This document shows, piece by piece, positions 17,300-25,925 of a stretch of DNA of 43,740 nucleotides (positions within the stretch are counted from its first letter, which is position 1; each line of letters begins with the position of its first letter). The position numbers were made by a program, and so were the translations under genes. The DNA is from Mycobacterium sp. 1465703.0 (GTDB taxonomy: Bacteria > Actinomycetota > Actinomycetes > Mycobacteriales > Mycobacteriaceae): assembly GCF_001672975.1 (NCBI RefSeq), contig NZ_LZKU01000060.1, forward strand, positions 1-43,740, written 5' to 3'. Below the pieces are notes generated by a model, which did no database searches, had not been told where the DNA came from, and saw nothing but the letters and a program-made list of their open reading frames with translations.

Positions 17300-18079
17300 T
17301 CATGATCCGACGAACTGGGGCTTTCGCTTTTGCATGAACGCGCGCTGGCCCTCGCGCACGTCGGCCGATCTGGCGCACGCCATTGCCAATTCCTCGGCGG
17401 TAGCGCGGTACTCGGGCGCACCATGCGATCTGATCGCCGCCTTCGCCGCACGTACCGATAATGGTGCGTTGCCCGCGATCGTGCCGGCCAACCCGCGCGT
17501 CGCTTCCTCGAGCGCTTCCGGCGCGAAAATGGAATTGACAATGCCAGCCTGCAGGGCCTCCGCTGCGGAAAACGTGCGGCCGGTGAAGAGCAATTCAGCC
17601 GCCTGGCCTGGCCCGGCGATACGCACCAGTGCGTGGATGAGTTCGACTGGATAGCCGAGTCCCAGGCGTGCTGCCGGAATGGCGAATTGGCTTGTGGCGG
17701 CGCACAGCCGGATATCGGCATAGCTGGCGATCGCCACGCCCGCGCCAAGACAGGGGCCGAAGATCATCGCTATTACCGGCTTGGTCATGGCTGCCAATGT
17801 ATTGAACAGTTTGTCGGTGATCTCATCGGCCCTGTGTTTCGCCTTTTGGCTATTCTGCTGAGCATCGAATTCGGAAATGTCCAGGCCCGAGGCAAACGCC
17901 GCGGTCCCCTCGCCCCTCAGGATGATCGCCCGCACGGCCGGATCGACGTCCAAATTGCGCAAGCTCTGTTCCAGCTGCTGCATCATGGTCGTAGACAGGG
18001 CGTTACGGCGCGCTGGATTGCTCATCGTGACCCACGAGATCGCGTTGTCGATTTCGAAGCGGACAGTTGGAGTCGTCAC
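17300..18079 (-). CDS. Enoyl-CoA hydratase/isomerase superfamily protein lacking both catalytic Glu residues
   Basis: A 259-residue crotonase-fold protein with the oxyanion-hole segments ASGLDISEF and GPCLGAGVAIASYADIRL. Compared with mitochondrial enoyl-CoA hydratase, the position of Glu144 (GGGCELA) is Ala in GAGVAIA, and the position of Glu164 (QPEILLG) is Ala in IPAARLG. It therefore probably does not hydrate enoyl-CoA by the classical mechanism; other crotonase reactions (thioester hydrolysis, C-C cleavage, decarboxylation) are possible. ATG 18079 overlaps the preceding FAH-family gene by four bases; it is the last gene of the CoA-transferase operon. Confidence 0.85.
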   Translation of the reverse strand: MTTPTVRFEIDNAISWVTMSNPARRNALSTTMMQQLEQSLRNLDVDPAVRAIILRGEGTAAFASGLDISEFDAQQNSQKAKHRADEITDKLFNTLAAMTKPVIAMIFGPCLGAGVAIASYADIRLCAATSQFAIPAARLGLGYPVELIHALVRIAGPGQAAELLFTGRTFSAAEALQAGIVNSIFAPEALEEATRGLAGTIAGNAPLSVRAAKAAIRSHGAPEYRATAEELAMACARSADVREGQRAFMQKRKPQFVGS

Positions 18080-18972
18080 AGTATCTCGTTCACGTAGGTG
18101 CTGCGCAACGCACCGAGGCCCTCGATGCGAATTTCGAACACGTCTCCATCCGTGAGTAACACGGGCGGCTCGCGGACAAGTCCAACGCCAGCAGGCGTGC
18201 CGGTCAGGATGAGATCACCCGGGTCCAGTGTCATGAAAGTGCTGATATAGGAGATCAAGTCACCCACGCTATAAATCATGCTGCTGGTGCGGTCGTCCTG
18301 CATGATCTCGCCATTGAGCAGGCCGGTAATGCGAAGGTCCGGACTGATGCCGCCAAGTCCTTCCGCGGGTACCACAACCGGCCCGAGCGGAGTAAGGCCA
18401 TCCCATGCTTTCCCTGCCGTGCGCTGAGATGTCAGGAACTGGTAATCGCGTACCGAGCCGTCGTTGGCGATGGTGTAACCGAAGACGACGTCCCCGGCGT
18501 CCCCTGCGCTGATTCGCCGGCTGCGCCGACCGATCACAATGACCAATTCGCTTTCGAAGTCAACCTGATTCGACTCGGGCGGCAGTTGGATTTGGGCGTA
18601 GGGGGCGGCCAAGGCGTTGTCCCACTTAGCAAACAAGTCCGGATAAGGTGGCGCTTCCTGACGGCCGGCTTCGCTGACATGCGCCATGTAATTTTGTCCC
18701 ACACAGATGATTTTGCGCGGCCTGGCGAGTGGGCTGAGCAGCTCGTGCGCCTCGACGCTGATTCTCGTGCCGGGGCGGATCTGTGACGCCTCGCCGTCGG
18801 CGGCCTCTAACAGGGCGGGAAGATCGGTGAAGGCAGCGCCGTTGACGGTGGCGATATGACCGTGCTGTGCACCCGGTTGGTACATGATCACAACCGGCGC
18901 GGAGTCTAGTGAGATTCGGCTCAGTCCGGTGCCCCCGTCCCAGGCGCTGTCTGGTGCCACGCTGATTGTCAC
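18076..18972 (-). CDS. Fumarylacetoacetate hydrolase (FAH) family protein
   Basis: A 298-residue FAH-superfamily protein. It has the conserved VGQNYMAHVSEAG segment with H98, the metal ligands E140 and E142 (VDFESELVIVIG) and D171 (NDGSVRDYQ), the catalytic-loop K in QRTAGKAWDG and the closing LTGTPAGVGLVREPP. These are the residues of acylpyruvate hydrolase, 2-hydroxyhepta-2,4-dienedioate isomerase and related enzymes. It sits between a class III CoA-transferase and a crotonase-fold protein, each overlapping by four bases, so the three act in one pathway. Substrate unknown. Confidence 0.9.
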   Translation of the reverse strand: MTISVAPDSAWDGGTGLSRISLDSAPVVIMYQPGAQHGHIATVNGAAFTDLPALLEAADGEASQIRPGTRISVEAHELLSPLARPRKIICVGQNYMAHVSEAGRQEAPPYPDLFAKWDNALAAPYAQIQLPPESNQVDFESELVIVIGRRSRRISAGDAGDVVFGYTIANDGSVRDYQFLTSQRTAGKAWDGLTPLGPVVVPAEGLGGISPDLRITGLLNGEIMQDDRTSSMIYSVGDLISYISTFMTLDPGDLILTGTPAGVGLVREPPVLLTDGDVFEIRIEGLGALRSTYVNEIL

Positions 18973-20198
18973 AATAGTGACCCTGCGTTGGTGTCGGTGG
19001 CCGCCAACGCGATAACCCCGGCCGCTACAAGATCCTCGATTTCCTTCGGGCCATAGCCGAGTTCGGCAAGGAGCGCGGGCGCCGATTCGCCGAGCCGCGG
19101 TGCCCTACCTCGTGCACGTGGGGCGCCATCGGCCATGACCGGCGTGTTGACTAAAAGCGTTGCGCCATGCCGTTCTTCGTCTTGAGGGAACATCCCGCGG
19201 GCTTTGAACTGCGGATCACCGACCACCGCGTCGATCGAATTAACAGGGCCACAAGGTACTCCGGCATCACGAAGCCAATCGATCCAGTGGTCTCGTGGCT
19301 CCTGCATAAAGCGTTGGTCGAGTATTTCGGCGAGCTGCTTGCGGTGACGGAAGCGCTCATACTCGGTCGCGAATCGGTCATCCGTAGAGAGGTCGAGATC
19401 GAGAACCGCGCAGAGTCGCGGCCATGATCGCTCGACCGCGCCGACTGCGATGAGCTGCCCGTCACCACAGTTGAATGCCTGATATGGCGCCGCGAGACGA
19501 TGCGCCGTTCCCAACGGTTCTGGTACGACGCCCGTCGACATGTAGTCGGCAATTTCCCATAACGACCACGAGGCGATGGTGTCGGCGAGTGATACGTCGA
19601 CATAACCGCCGCCCCCGCCCGACCCAGCCCGCACCAACGCCGCCAGTACACCGATCGCCGCCCACATGCCCGCGCCAAGATCGGACACCGGAAAGCCGGC
19701 TTTGGCCAGCCGCCCGTCGTCACTGCCGGTCACGCTCATCAGCCCGCCGTAGGCCTGTGCAATCAGATCGATGCCTTTAGCGTCCCGCATCGGCCCGCTT
19801 TGGCCGAAACCGGATATCGAGCAATAAACCAGATTTGGGCATTCAGGACGCAGATCTTCATAGCCCAAGCCGAGCCGGGTGAGCACGCCGACACTGAAGT
19901 TTTCCACCAATACATCGCTGCGGCGTGCCATCTCGACCAGGATTCGTTTGCCTGCACGGGATTTGAGGTCGATTGCCAGGCTCTTCTTGTCGCGGTGAAC
20001 CAGGTCGAAAGCCAATGCGCCGTTCGCGGGGTCGGCCGTACGCCGGCGAAGACTGTCGCCTTCGGTGGGCTCGACCTTGATCACTTCGGCGCCCATATCC
20101 GCCAAGATCGTCGTGCAGTACGGGCCGGCAAGAGCGCCTGTGACGTCGAGAACCCGAATCCCATCGAGAAACGCCCTGGCTCTGGGCGTGTCAGTCAA
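18969..20198 (-). CDS. Class III CoA-transferase (CaiB/BaiF family)
   Basis: From TTG 20198 the protein has 409 residues, the usual length. It would transfer CoA between carboxylic acids. Family features are LDGIRVLDVTGALAGPYCT, ADMGAEVIKVEP, VENFSVGVLTRLGLGYEDL, the catalytic Asp in KGIDLIAQAYGG (about D144) and the GAGMWAAIGVLAAL helix. The frame remains open to ATG 20357, but that codon is the exact centre of a 21-bp operator-like palindrome and the extra 53 residues resemble nothing in the family. TTG 20198 has GAAGGGTGG just upstream. It is the first gene of a three-gene overlapped operon divergent from an IclR regulator. Confidence 0.85.
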   Translation of the reverse strand: MTDTPRARAFLDGIRVLDVTGALAGPYCTTILADMGAEVIKVEPTEGDSLRRRTADPANGALAFDLVHRDKKSLAIDLKSRAGKRILVEMARRSDVLVENFSVGVLTRLGLGYEDLRPECPNLVYCSISGFGQSGPMRDAKGIDLIAQAYGGLMSVTGSDDGRLAKAGFPVSDLGAGMWAAIGVLAALVRAGSGGGGGYVDVSLADTIASWSLWEIADYMSTGVVPEPLGTAHRLAAPYQAFNCGDGQLIAVGAVERSWPRLCAVLDLDLSTDDRFATEYERFRHRKQLAEILDQRFMQEPRDHWIDWLRDAGVPCGPVNSIDAVVGDPQFKARGMFPQDEERHGATLLVNTPVMADGAPRARGRAPRLGESAPALLAELGYGPKEIEDLVAAGVIALAATDTNAGSLL

Positions 20199-20248
20199 CT
20201 GAATCCACCCTTCAAATACTGGATCGCGGTCCGAACTACAGACCAGTG

Positions 20249-20263
20249 GACCGTAATACGGTC
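20249..20263. promoter_or_regulatory. Secondary dyad GACCGT-N3-ACGGTC
   Basis: A perfect 6-bp inverted repeat with a 3-base spacer lies between the proposed CoA-transferase start (20198) and the larger palindrome at 20347. A related dyad, GACCGTA and TACGGTC with a 9-base spacer, lies in the mce promoter region (31532-31554). The shared half-site suggests a second contact site for the same or another regulator (inference). Confidence 0.35.
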
Positions 20264-20346
20264 GCACTGCATAACCTAGGCGCTGCAGCGCGGCGTCGTC
20301 AAGCGTGACGGTGCTGGACCGCAGCGGACTCGCTTGACTTGGGTAC

Positions 20347-20367
20347 CCGGTCCACATCGTGGACCGG
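20347..20367. promoter_or_regulatory. Operator-like palindrome, site A (GGTCC-N7-GGACC)
   Basis: CCGGTCCAC (20347-20355) and GTGGACCGG (20359-20367) are perfect 9-bp arms around ATC. An outer GTACC/GGTAC pair (20343-20347 and 20371-20375) extends the symmetry. The core GGTCC-N7-GGACC at 20349-20365 recurs at 31551, 36986 and 41371. It sits between the CoA-transferase operon and the IclR gene, 50 bases before the IclR start, the usual place for an autoregulatory IclR operator. Confidence 0.7.
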
Positions 20368-20416
20368 TCTGGTACGCTGACCTGACGATAAAAACCTGTT
20401 CGTGTCGAGGAGTTAT

Positions 20417-21169
20417 ATGCGGAGCGTTCGGACTGCCTTGCGCGTGCTTGAAGCCGTCTCCGAACTGCAACCTGTGGGCCTCACGGAACTGACCCGTCAA
20501 CTCGGCCTGCCGAAAACCACCGTGCATCGCGGATTAACGAGCCTTGCAGAAGACGGCTGGCTTGAAGGCGATCCAGACGACAGCACGCGATGGATAGTCG
20601 GTATGAAGGCCTTCATTGTTGGCAGCACCGTGAGCAATCGCGGCAGCCTTCGTGAGCGAGCGCTACCCTTCATGCACGACTTGTCGTCCGACGTCGGCGA
20701 AACCATCCATCTGATGATCAGGGACGGCGATCAGGTTGTGCTCATCGAACGCGTTGACAGCCCCCACCCCGTCCGTGCCATCGCACCTTTGGGTGCGCGC
20801 GCACCGCTTCACGCCAGTTCCAACGGTAAAGCGATCCTCGCTCGTCTACCTAGCGACGAGATCACCCACTACGTACAATCTGGTCTCTCCGCTGTCACGG
20901 CACGAACGGTCACGCGGGCATCTGACATGTATGACGAACTCCAACTGACGAGGAAACGCGGCTACGCGGTTGCCGACGAGGAACTGCAGGAAGGTGTCGT
21001 CTCAATCGCAGCGCCCATTCTCGATTCCAATTCACGCCCCATCGGATCGGTCTCGATCTCCGGCCCAAAACCCCGTATGCCCAAGTCTGTTCGACCTGAC
21101 TATGGGCGCAAGGTCCGTTCGACAGCAGAACAGATCGGTGGCTCATTGCCCGCCGTGTTCACGCGCTGA
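20417..21169 (+). CDS. IclR-family transcriptional regulator (second)
   Basis: A 250-residue IclR-type regulator. The winged HTH covers about residues 5-65 with GLTELTRQLGLPKTTVHRGL. The effector domain has MIRDGDQVVLIERVDS, GARAPLHASSNGKAILA and GVVSIAAPILD. ATG 20417 has GAGGAG at 20407-20412; an in-frame GTG at 20402 would add five residues but precedes that site. Divergent from the CoA-transferase operon, with palindrome site A in the gap. The same palindrome at three other promoters makes this protein the best candidate for a wider mce-linked regulator (inference). Confidence 0.9.
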   Translation: MRSVRTALRVLEAVSELQPVGLTELTRQLGLPKTTVHRGLTSLAEDGWLEGDPDDSTRWIVGMKAFIVGSTVSNRGSLRERALPFMHDLSSDVGETIHLMIRDGDQVVLIERVDSPHPVRAIAPLGARAPLHASSNGKAILARLPSDEITHYVQSGLSAVTARTVTRASDMYDELQLTRKRGYAVADEELQEGVVSIAAPILDSNSRPIGSVSISGPKPRMPKSVRPDYGRKVRSTAEQIGGSLPAVFTR

Positions 21170-21262
21170 CTATGGTCCCTCGCTGGCCAGCAAAATTCCA
21201 GACCACGTGGATCTAGCCGAAAGCCTCCCCCCATCCTGGCGGTGCGGTCATCACATCAAAAC

Positions 21263-21652
21263 TCACCCCGGCGTGACCCGACGCGCCATCTGCAGGTGTG
21301 CCAGAAGCCATTGTCCGCCTTGACGAATCCACACCCGTGAAACCGCGGCCTGGATGACGAATGGTGGCGCATCCGGGACGAACTGGGCCCGGTACTCCTC
21401 AATGCAACTCACCGTTGCGGTGTCGCCGAGGACACGGACGGTCGAGTCGACGATCTGCACATGACGCGGCCCGGGTCGCGCCGCGGTGTCTGCGAGGAAC
21501 CGTTCGGCGCCCTGAATCTGACCCGTGGGCCCGTGCACGGCGATGAACTCTGGGTGCACCAACTGCCGCATGCGTTCAGTGGTCGGCTCGGTAAGCGACT
21601 CGATCCAAGCGGCTTCAGCTTCTTCAATCGTGGTCAAGGTACGGACGGTCAA
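21263..21652 (-). CDS. NTF2-like/SnoaL-like small protein (paralogue B)
   Basis: A 129-residue NTF2-fold protein that aligns over its full length with the product of 9048-9437: shared segments include HPEFIAVHGPTGQI, GDTATVSCIEE, APPFVIQAAVSRVWIR and a closing HLQMARRVTPG. Translation begins with TTG 21652, with AAAGG eight bases upstream. It is on the same strand as, and downstream of, mceF, and is convergent with the IclR gene. It may be a cargo-handling or intermediate-processing protein, but no catalytic residue can be named. Confidence 0.72.
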   Translation of the reverse strand: MTVRTLTTIEEAEAAWIESLTEPTTERMRQLVHPEFIAVHGPTGQIQGAERFLADTAARPGPRHVQIVDSTVRVLGDTATVSCIEEYRAQFVPDAPPFVIQAAVSRVWIRQGGQWLLAHLQMARRVTPG

Positions 21653-22001
21653 TTACTTTGCCTTTCTTCGTTATACAGATGGAACTTGTCACCGGGTTAC
21701 GCCGGACATGAGTGCCATGCCGTAGTCGCCACCGTTGGGTGCCCGCATGACGGCATGACGGTATGGATAAGATGATTCCCCGTTGGTGGTAAGTCCGAAA
21801 AATTGTCCCTTTGCCGTCAACTGCGTTAGGCCCTGCCTGTTCTGCCGGGGCGTTCATCAAAATCTCGTGGAAGGGCCTCAGCCCGCTGAACGGAGCCAGC
21901 CGAGCGGTGTAGCCGTCATGAATACTGGGCCACGCGGTCATTGATCTTCTCTCGCGGAACACGGGCACCCGTTTCACCAATGCGCCTTGGTATCGATATA
22001 G
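21653..22001. other. Gap downstream of mceF with an unassigned open frame
   Basis: A minus-strand frame is open from about 21980 to 21624. A possible start at ATG 21941 gives MTAWPSIHDGYTARLAPF, which has natural-looking composition at first and then turns into low-quality sequence. It could be a gene relic at the end of the mce operon. I recognise no family. No terminator hairpin with a U tract was seen. Confidence 0.3.
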
Positions 22002-23456
22002 CTACGGACGGCCCGGCGGTAATAGCATTGATTGCCACGACTTTTCGGTTGTTGTACTTTGGGCGAGATCGGACTGTGTATAGACTCGCCCATCCGGTCC
22101 CAAGTATTTGCCCGTCGCAGGGTCGTAAGGGGCTACCGCCAGGGGCGGCGCGGCGACAGGTGCCTGTGGAGGCATCGCACCGGGCGATAGGAACGGCACA
22201 CCTTGGCCCGACAGGGTGGCGTTCGGGTCGCCTTTCCAGTTGAATCCGTCGTTGAGCGGTTGATACTGCTCGTCACTGTTGCACAGCTTGGCTGTGGGAG
22301 CTCGCTTGCCCGGCACCCTCGCGCATGGAATATTTCGAGCACCTCGCACGTCTAACGGGGAATCCTTTGGTACCCGGCAGAATAGATCACCCTGCGGGCG
22401 GTCGGGATAGTCCTCCAGTGCCGGGGAGCGCTGCTGCTGGGCAGGTAGGTAACCGGTCAAGCAGGGTGGAGGGACGTTGATATTGATATTGAGGTTCAGG
22501 AACTGGGCGGCCCGGAAAGGTCCAGCCGCAGTCTGGTTGGCCAGCGACGCGCCATTGCCCTGATTGATGATCTGAGGAAGCAGCACCAATACCTGCTCGA
22601 TATTGGGGTTATAGACTAGCGTGATTTCGCCGAGACTGGCGAGGTTCGTCATTAAGATCGGCAGCGCCGGTTTCACCCGGTCGATGAGCTGCCAAGCTTC
22701 CTGCGTCGCCGCCGGTGCCTTTTGAAGCACTCCGGCGAGGGCAGCGTCGCTGCGGTGAAGTTGTCCAGTGACCGTAGCAAGGTTGGCGGCCCACGCATGG
22801 ATGGAGTCAGCGGTATCGGTTTGGGAGTCAAGAAGCGTCGGGCTTTGGTCGATAAGTGTAGTGATCGAGTCAAGGTTGTCGTGTGCCCCGACAGCAAGGG
22901 CCGTGCCGCCCTTGATGATCCGCGAAATCTCGGGGCCTAACCCATGCACCGCGGTGTACGCTTCCTCGACCGCGACTTGGAGGTTGTCCTGAGGGATCGC
23001 CTCGAGGCCAGCATTCACCGTATCCAGGAGCCGGTCGACGGGAAGCGGGACTGACGTTCGATCGCTGGTGATGACGTCACCGTTCTTGAGCCTCCCAGCG
23101 GCTGCCTCACCGGGCACCAGGGCGACGTATTGTTCCCCGATCGCCGACACACTGTGTATCTCGGCCCTGACATCGGCGGGTATAGGTACATCGCTTTTCA
23201 GTGACAGCACCGCGACCACCCCACGGCCGTCCAAGGACACGCTGGCGACGCGCCCGACCTCTGTGCCTCGGTAGGTGACGTTGCTGGTCGCATACAACCC
23301 GCCGCCTTCCGGTAACTGCACTGTGACGGTGTAGCGGCCGACACCGAGCACCTCGGTCGGAATTTTCATGTAGCCGAACACCATTACTGCCCCAGCCACG
23401 ACGGTGATCACCGCCACGATCACCAGTTGAATTCTGATACGCCGGTCCAGATGCAT
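22002..23456 (-). CDS. mceF: Mce-family protein, MceF subunit
   Basis: A 484-residue Mce protein: an N-terminal membrane anchor (about residues 10-32), the MCE/MlaD domain (about 40-117, YTVTVQLPEGGGLYATSNVTYRG), a long helical region, and a C-terminal tail with PYDPATGKYLGPDG and SWQSMLLPP. Mce subunits A-F form a hexameric periplasm-spanning tunnel that carries lipids or sterols to the YrbE permease. It begins one base after mceE and is last in the operon. The C-terminal tail motif is reused below as a marker for an mce relic at about 40917-41010. Confidence 0.9.
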   Translation of the reverse strand: MHLDRRIRIQLVIVAVITVVAGAVMVFGYMKIPTEVLGVGRYTVTVQLPEGGGLYATSNVTYRGTEVGRVASVSLDGRGVVAVLSLKSDVPIPADVRAEIHSVSAIGEQYVALVPGEAAAGRLKNGDVITSDRTSVPLPVDRLLDTVNAGLEAIPQDNLQVAVEEAYTAVHGLGPEISRIIKGGTALAVGAHDNLDSITTLIDQSPTLLDSQTDTADSIHAWAANLATVTGQLHRSDAALAGVLQKAPAATQEAWQLIDRVKPALPILMTNLASLGEITLVYNPNIEQVLVLLPQIINQGNGASLANQTAAGPFRAAQFLNLNININVPPPCLTGYLPAQQQRSPALEDYPDRPQGDLFCRVPKDSPLDVRGARNIPCARVPGKRAPTAKLCNSDEQYQPLNDGFNWKGDPNATLSGQGVPFLSPGAMPPQAPVAAPPLAVAPYDPATGKYLGPDGRVYTQSDLAQSTTTEKSWQSMLLPPGRP

Positions 23457-23457
23457 G

Positions 23458-24597
23458 TCACGGCCCCTGGTCGTACTGGTATGGGTTCAGCAGCGGATTG
23501 CGCGCCGTGTAGGGGCTCGGCAGCTGCCCGAGGGTGCGGCCCCACTGAAGCTCAAGTTCAGTCAGGTTACCCTCCCACCGGGTGCCCGTGAACAATCCGG
23601 CATCCAGTCGGCTCAAAGTCAGATCGATGATACCCGTGATGTTTCCAAAGTCCCCGCGCATCCAGTTGGTGAGCTCCTCTTTGGTGAACGGGATCGTGCT
23701 GAAAAAACTGAGCGAATGAGTCAGCGCAGGCCCCGCATCAGCCAGCGACTTGAGCACAGGCCCCAGACTGTTGATCTCACTCACGAGCGACTTGCGAGTT
23801 TTAAGGATGGTGTCGGTGGCTAAGGCGCTGAACTTGCCAAGTTCGTCCAACGCGTCGGCAAGGTTGTGGCGTTGATCGCGCAGGGCCGCGATCGCGCCGG
23901 GCATTGTGTGCAGCGCCTTGTCGAGCACCGGCTGATTGGCCGAGAATTTGCCGGCCAATCGATTCAGGCTTTCCGTCGCTGCGGTGATGTCGCTGATCTG
24001 GTTGGTAAGCGCGCTCAGGCAATCATCGAGCTGGCCCATGATGTGGCCCACTTCGTTTGCCCTGCCATTGAAGGCGGTACCCAACGTGCGGATGATTTCC
24101 TGTAGTTGCCCTAGACCTCCGCCGTTGAGCAACATCGATACCGCGGCGAGGATCTGCTCGGTGGTGGGGTAGCTGCGCGCCGACGACAAAGGGATAACGG
24201 CGCCATTACGCAGCCGTCCCTGGGCCGGCTCATCGGCTGGTGCAGCGAGTTCGACGTGCAAAGAGCCCAACAGACTGGTCTGACCGATCGTAGCGGTTGT
24301 GTTGGCAGGCAGCGGGGTATCACCGCTGACGCGCATCGTCACCAACGCGTGCCAACCCTGTCGTTGGATATTGGTTACGGTCCCGACCGTGACATCGCCT
24401 ACACGCACTCGTGAATTGCGTTGCATAGTGCCGATATCAGGCATTTCTGCCTGTATCACGTAGGAACCCGGTCCGCCGCCGGCGGTGCCCGGCAGCGGCA
24501 ACGAGTTAACACCCTGCCACTGACAGCCTGCCAGCGCGCACAGTACCAGCGGCACCACAACAACCGCGACCGCGCAGCGCCGGATAGTAGATCTCAT
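23458..24597 (-). CDS. mceE: Mce-family lipoprotein, MceE (LprK-like)
   Basis: A 379-residue Mce protein whose signal peptide ends in the lipobox LAGC with lipidated C25, as expected for the MceE/LprK position. The MCE domain runs from about residue 45 to 120 (VIQAEMPDIGTMQRNSRVRVGD, with VGTV), followed by helical coiled regions (NRLAGKFSANQPVLDKAL) and a C-terminal region ending NPLLNPYQYDQGP. It overlaps mceD by four bases. Confidence 0.92.
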   Translation of the reverse strand: MRSTIRRCAVAVVVVPLVLCALAGCQWQGVNSLPLPGTAGGGPGSYVIQAEMPDIGTMQRNSRVRVGDVTVGTVTNIQRQGWHALVTMRVSGDTPLPANTTATIGQTSLLGSLHVELAAPADEPAQGRLRNGAVIPLSSARSYPTTEQILAAVSMLLNGGGLGQLQEIIRTLGTAFNGRANEVGHIMGQLDDCLSALTNQISDITAATESLNRLAGKFSANQPVLDKALHTMPGAIAALRDQRHNLADALDELGKFSALATDTILKTRKSLVSEINSLGPVLKSLADAGPALTHSLSFFSTIPFTKEELTNWMRGDFGNITGIIDLTLSRLDAGLFTGTRWEGNLTELELQWGRTLGQLPSPYTARNPLLNPYQYDQGP

Positions 24598-25925
24598 GAC
24601 GGGCCTCCCGAAGGGAGCATCATGCCCGGCAGACCTAGTGCCGGGTTGGTGGCGGTGGCGCCAAATGCGTCAGCCGGCACCGCCGTGTCAGCGTGCTGCG
24701 GTGGTGATGGCGGTGCCGACCCAGGGCCCGGTGGCGGCGGGGCTGCGGGCGGAGCATGGTCGGGCCGCAGCCAGTCCTCGCTGTAGGTGATCTCGTTAGG
24801 CCTCGCCGTCGCCCCCACTATTTGATTGAATCCGATTGGGGGGAAATTGTATTCACGGTTTTTGATGATCGGTGCCAGATACTGCACGCACAGCTTGGCC
24901 GACCGTTGGGCGTTCAGTCGCGACGCCGCCTCGATAGCTCCGCAAATGAACTGGATCGGATTACTGAAGTTGGCGATGGCAGCAGTGCCGGAGACAGCGC
25001 CTTGAGCCGGTTGATACAGGTTGGCCACGTTGGACATGGTCGTCGGCGCCGCGTGCAGCAACTGCTCGACATCGTCTCGGCTGTCGTTGAGCGCCTTGAT
25101 CACCGAAGCGAACTTGTCGGCGGCGCTGCCGATGGCTTCCCGATGCTGGGAGACAAAGGAAGTCACATCGCCGACGGCGAGGTTGATACTCTCGACAGCC
25201 TGCGACACTTCGTCCGGACCATTGGCCACTGCAGCGCTCACAGCTGCGAAATTGCCGTTGAGCCGCCGCAGGACATCCGTGCTGTCCCGTAGCGCCGAGA
25301 CAAGAGTGGCCAGGTTCTTGACCGTCGCAAAGATGTCGCCACTGTGATCCCCGAGCGCTGAGAATGCCTGGGAAAGCTTGATGATCGTGTCGCGAATGTT
25401 TGCGCCTTGCCCTCGCAGGTTCTCAGCGCTGCTGTTGATCAAAGCGCCCAAAGTGCTAACGCCACCGGGCTCGGTCGGTTTAAGGGTTTCGGCCAGCGTC
25501 TGCAACTGGGCACGGAGATCATCCCATTCCACTGGAACCGCCGTGCGGGTTTGCGGTATCACGGTGTGGTTGCCTATCTTTGGACCACCGGTGTACGTCG
25601 GCGTGAGCTGAATAGCGCGCGCGGTGACCAGTGATGGAGCGATGATGATGGCGTTTGCGTCGGCGGGCACCGCGTACTTGTCATCGACCCAGAAGCTGAT
25701 CTTCACACGGTGCGCCTCGGCTTCAATCTTCGAGACCTCACCGACGCGTATCCCGAGGATTCGTACCTCGTCACCAGTGAAAAGTCCGTTGCTGTTGTCG
25801 AAGTAACCCGCTATTTGCACGCGATGCGTGTAATCGACCGTCCGGACCGCAGTCACCACGCCACTGACGGCAAGCGCCGTCAGGAGCGCGGCCAGCGCGG
25901 TACGGGCAAAACGGTTCTTTCTCAT
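24594..25925 (-). CDS. mceD: Mce-family protein, MceD subunit
   Basis: A 443-residue protein with an N-terminal hydrophobic anchor (residues about 8-27), the MCE domain (about 35-115, GYFDNSNGLFTGDEVRILGI), a helical middle and a proline-rich C-terminus (APPAAPPPPGPGSAPP). The start overlaps mceC by four bases and the stop overlaps mceE by four bases. Confidence 0.9.
   Translation of the reverse strand: MRKNRFARTALAALLTALAVSGVVTAVRTVDYTHRVQIAGYFDNSNGLFTGDEVRILGIRVGEVSKIEAEAHRVKISFWVDDKYAVPADANAIIIAPSLVTARAIQLTPTYTGGPKIGNHTVIPQTRTAVPVEWDDLRAQLQTLAETLKPTEPGGVSTLGALINSSAENLRGQGANIRDTIIKLSQAFSALGDHSGDIFATVKNLATLVSALRDSTDVLRRLNGNFAAVSAAVANGPDEVSQAVESINLAVGDVTSFVSQHREAIGSAADKFASVIKALNDSRDDVEQLLHAAPTTMSNVANLYQPAQGAVSGTAAIANFSNPIQFICGAIEAASRLNAQRSAKLCVQYLAPIIKNREYNFPPIGFNQIVGATARPNEITYSEDWLRPDHAPPAAPPPPGPGSAPPSPPQHADTAVPADAFGATATNPALGLPGMMLPSGGPS

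Noticed and set aside
20226..20246. GGTCC-N7-AGACC near the CoA-transferase start
   Set aside because: The right half lacks the outer G and symmetry is poor; not counted as another operator copy.
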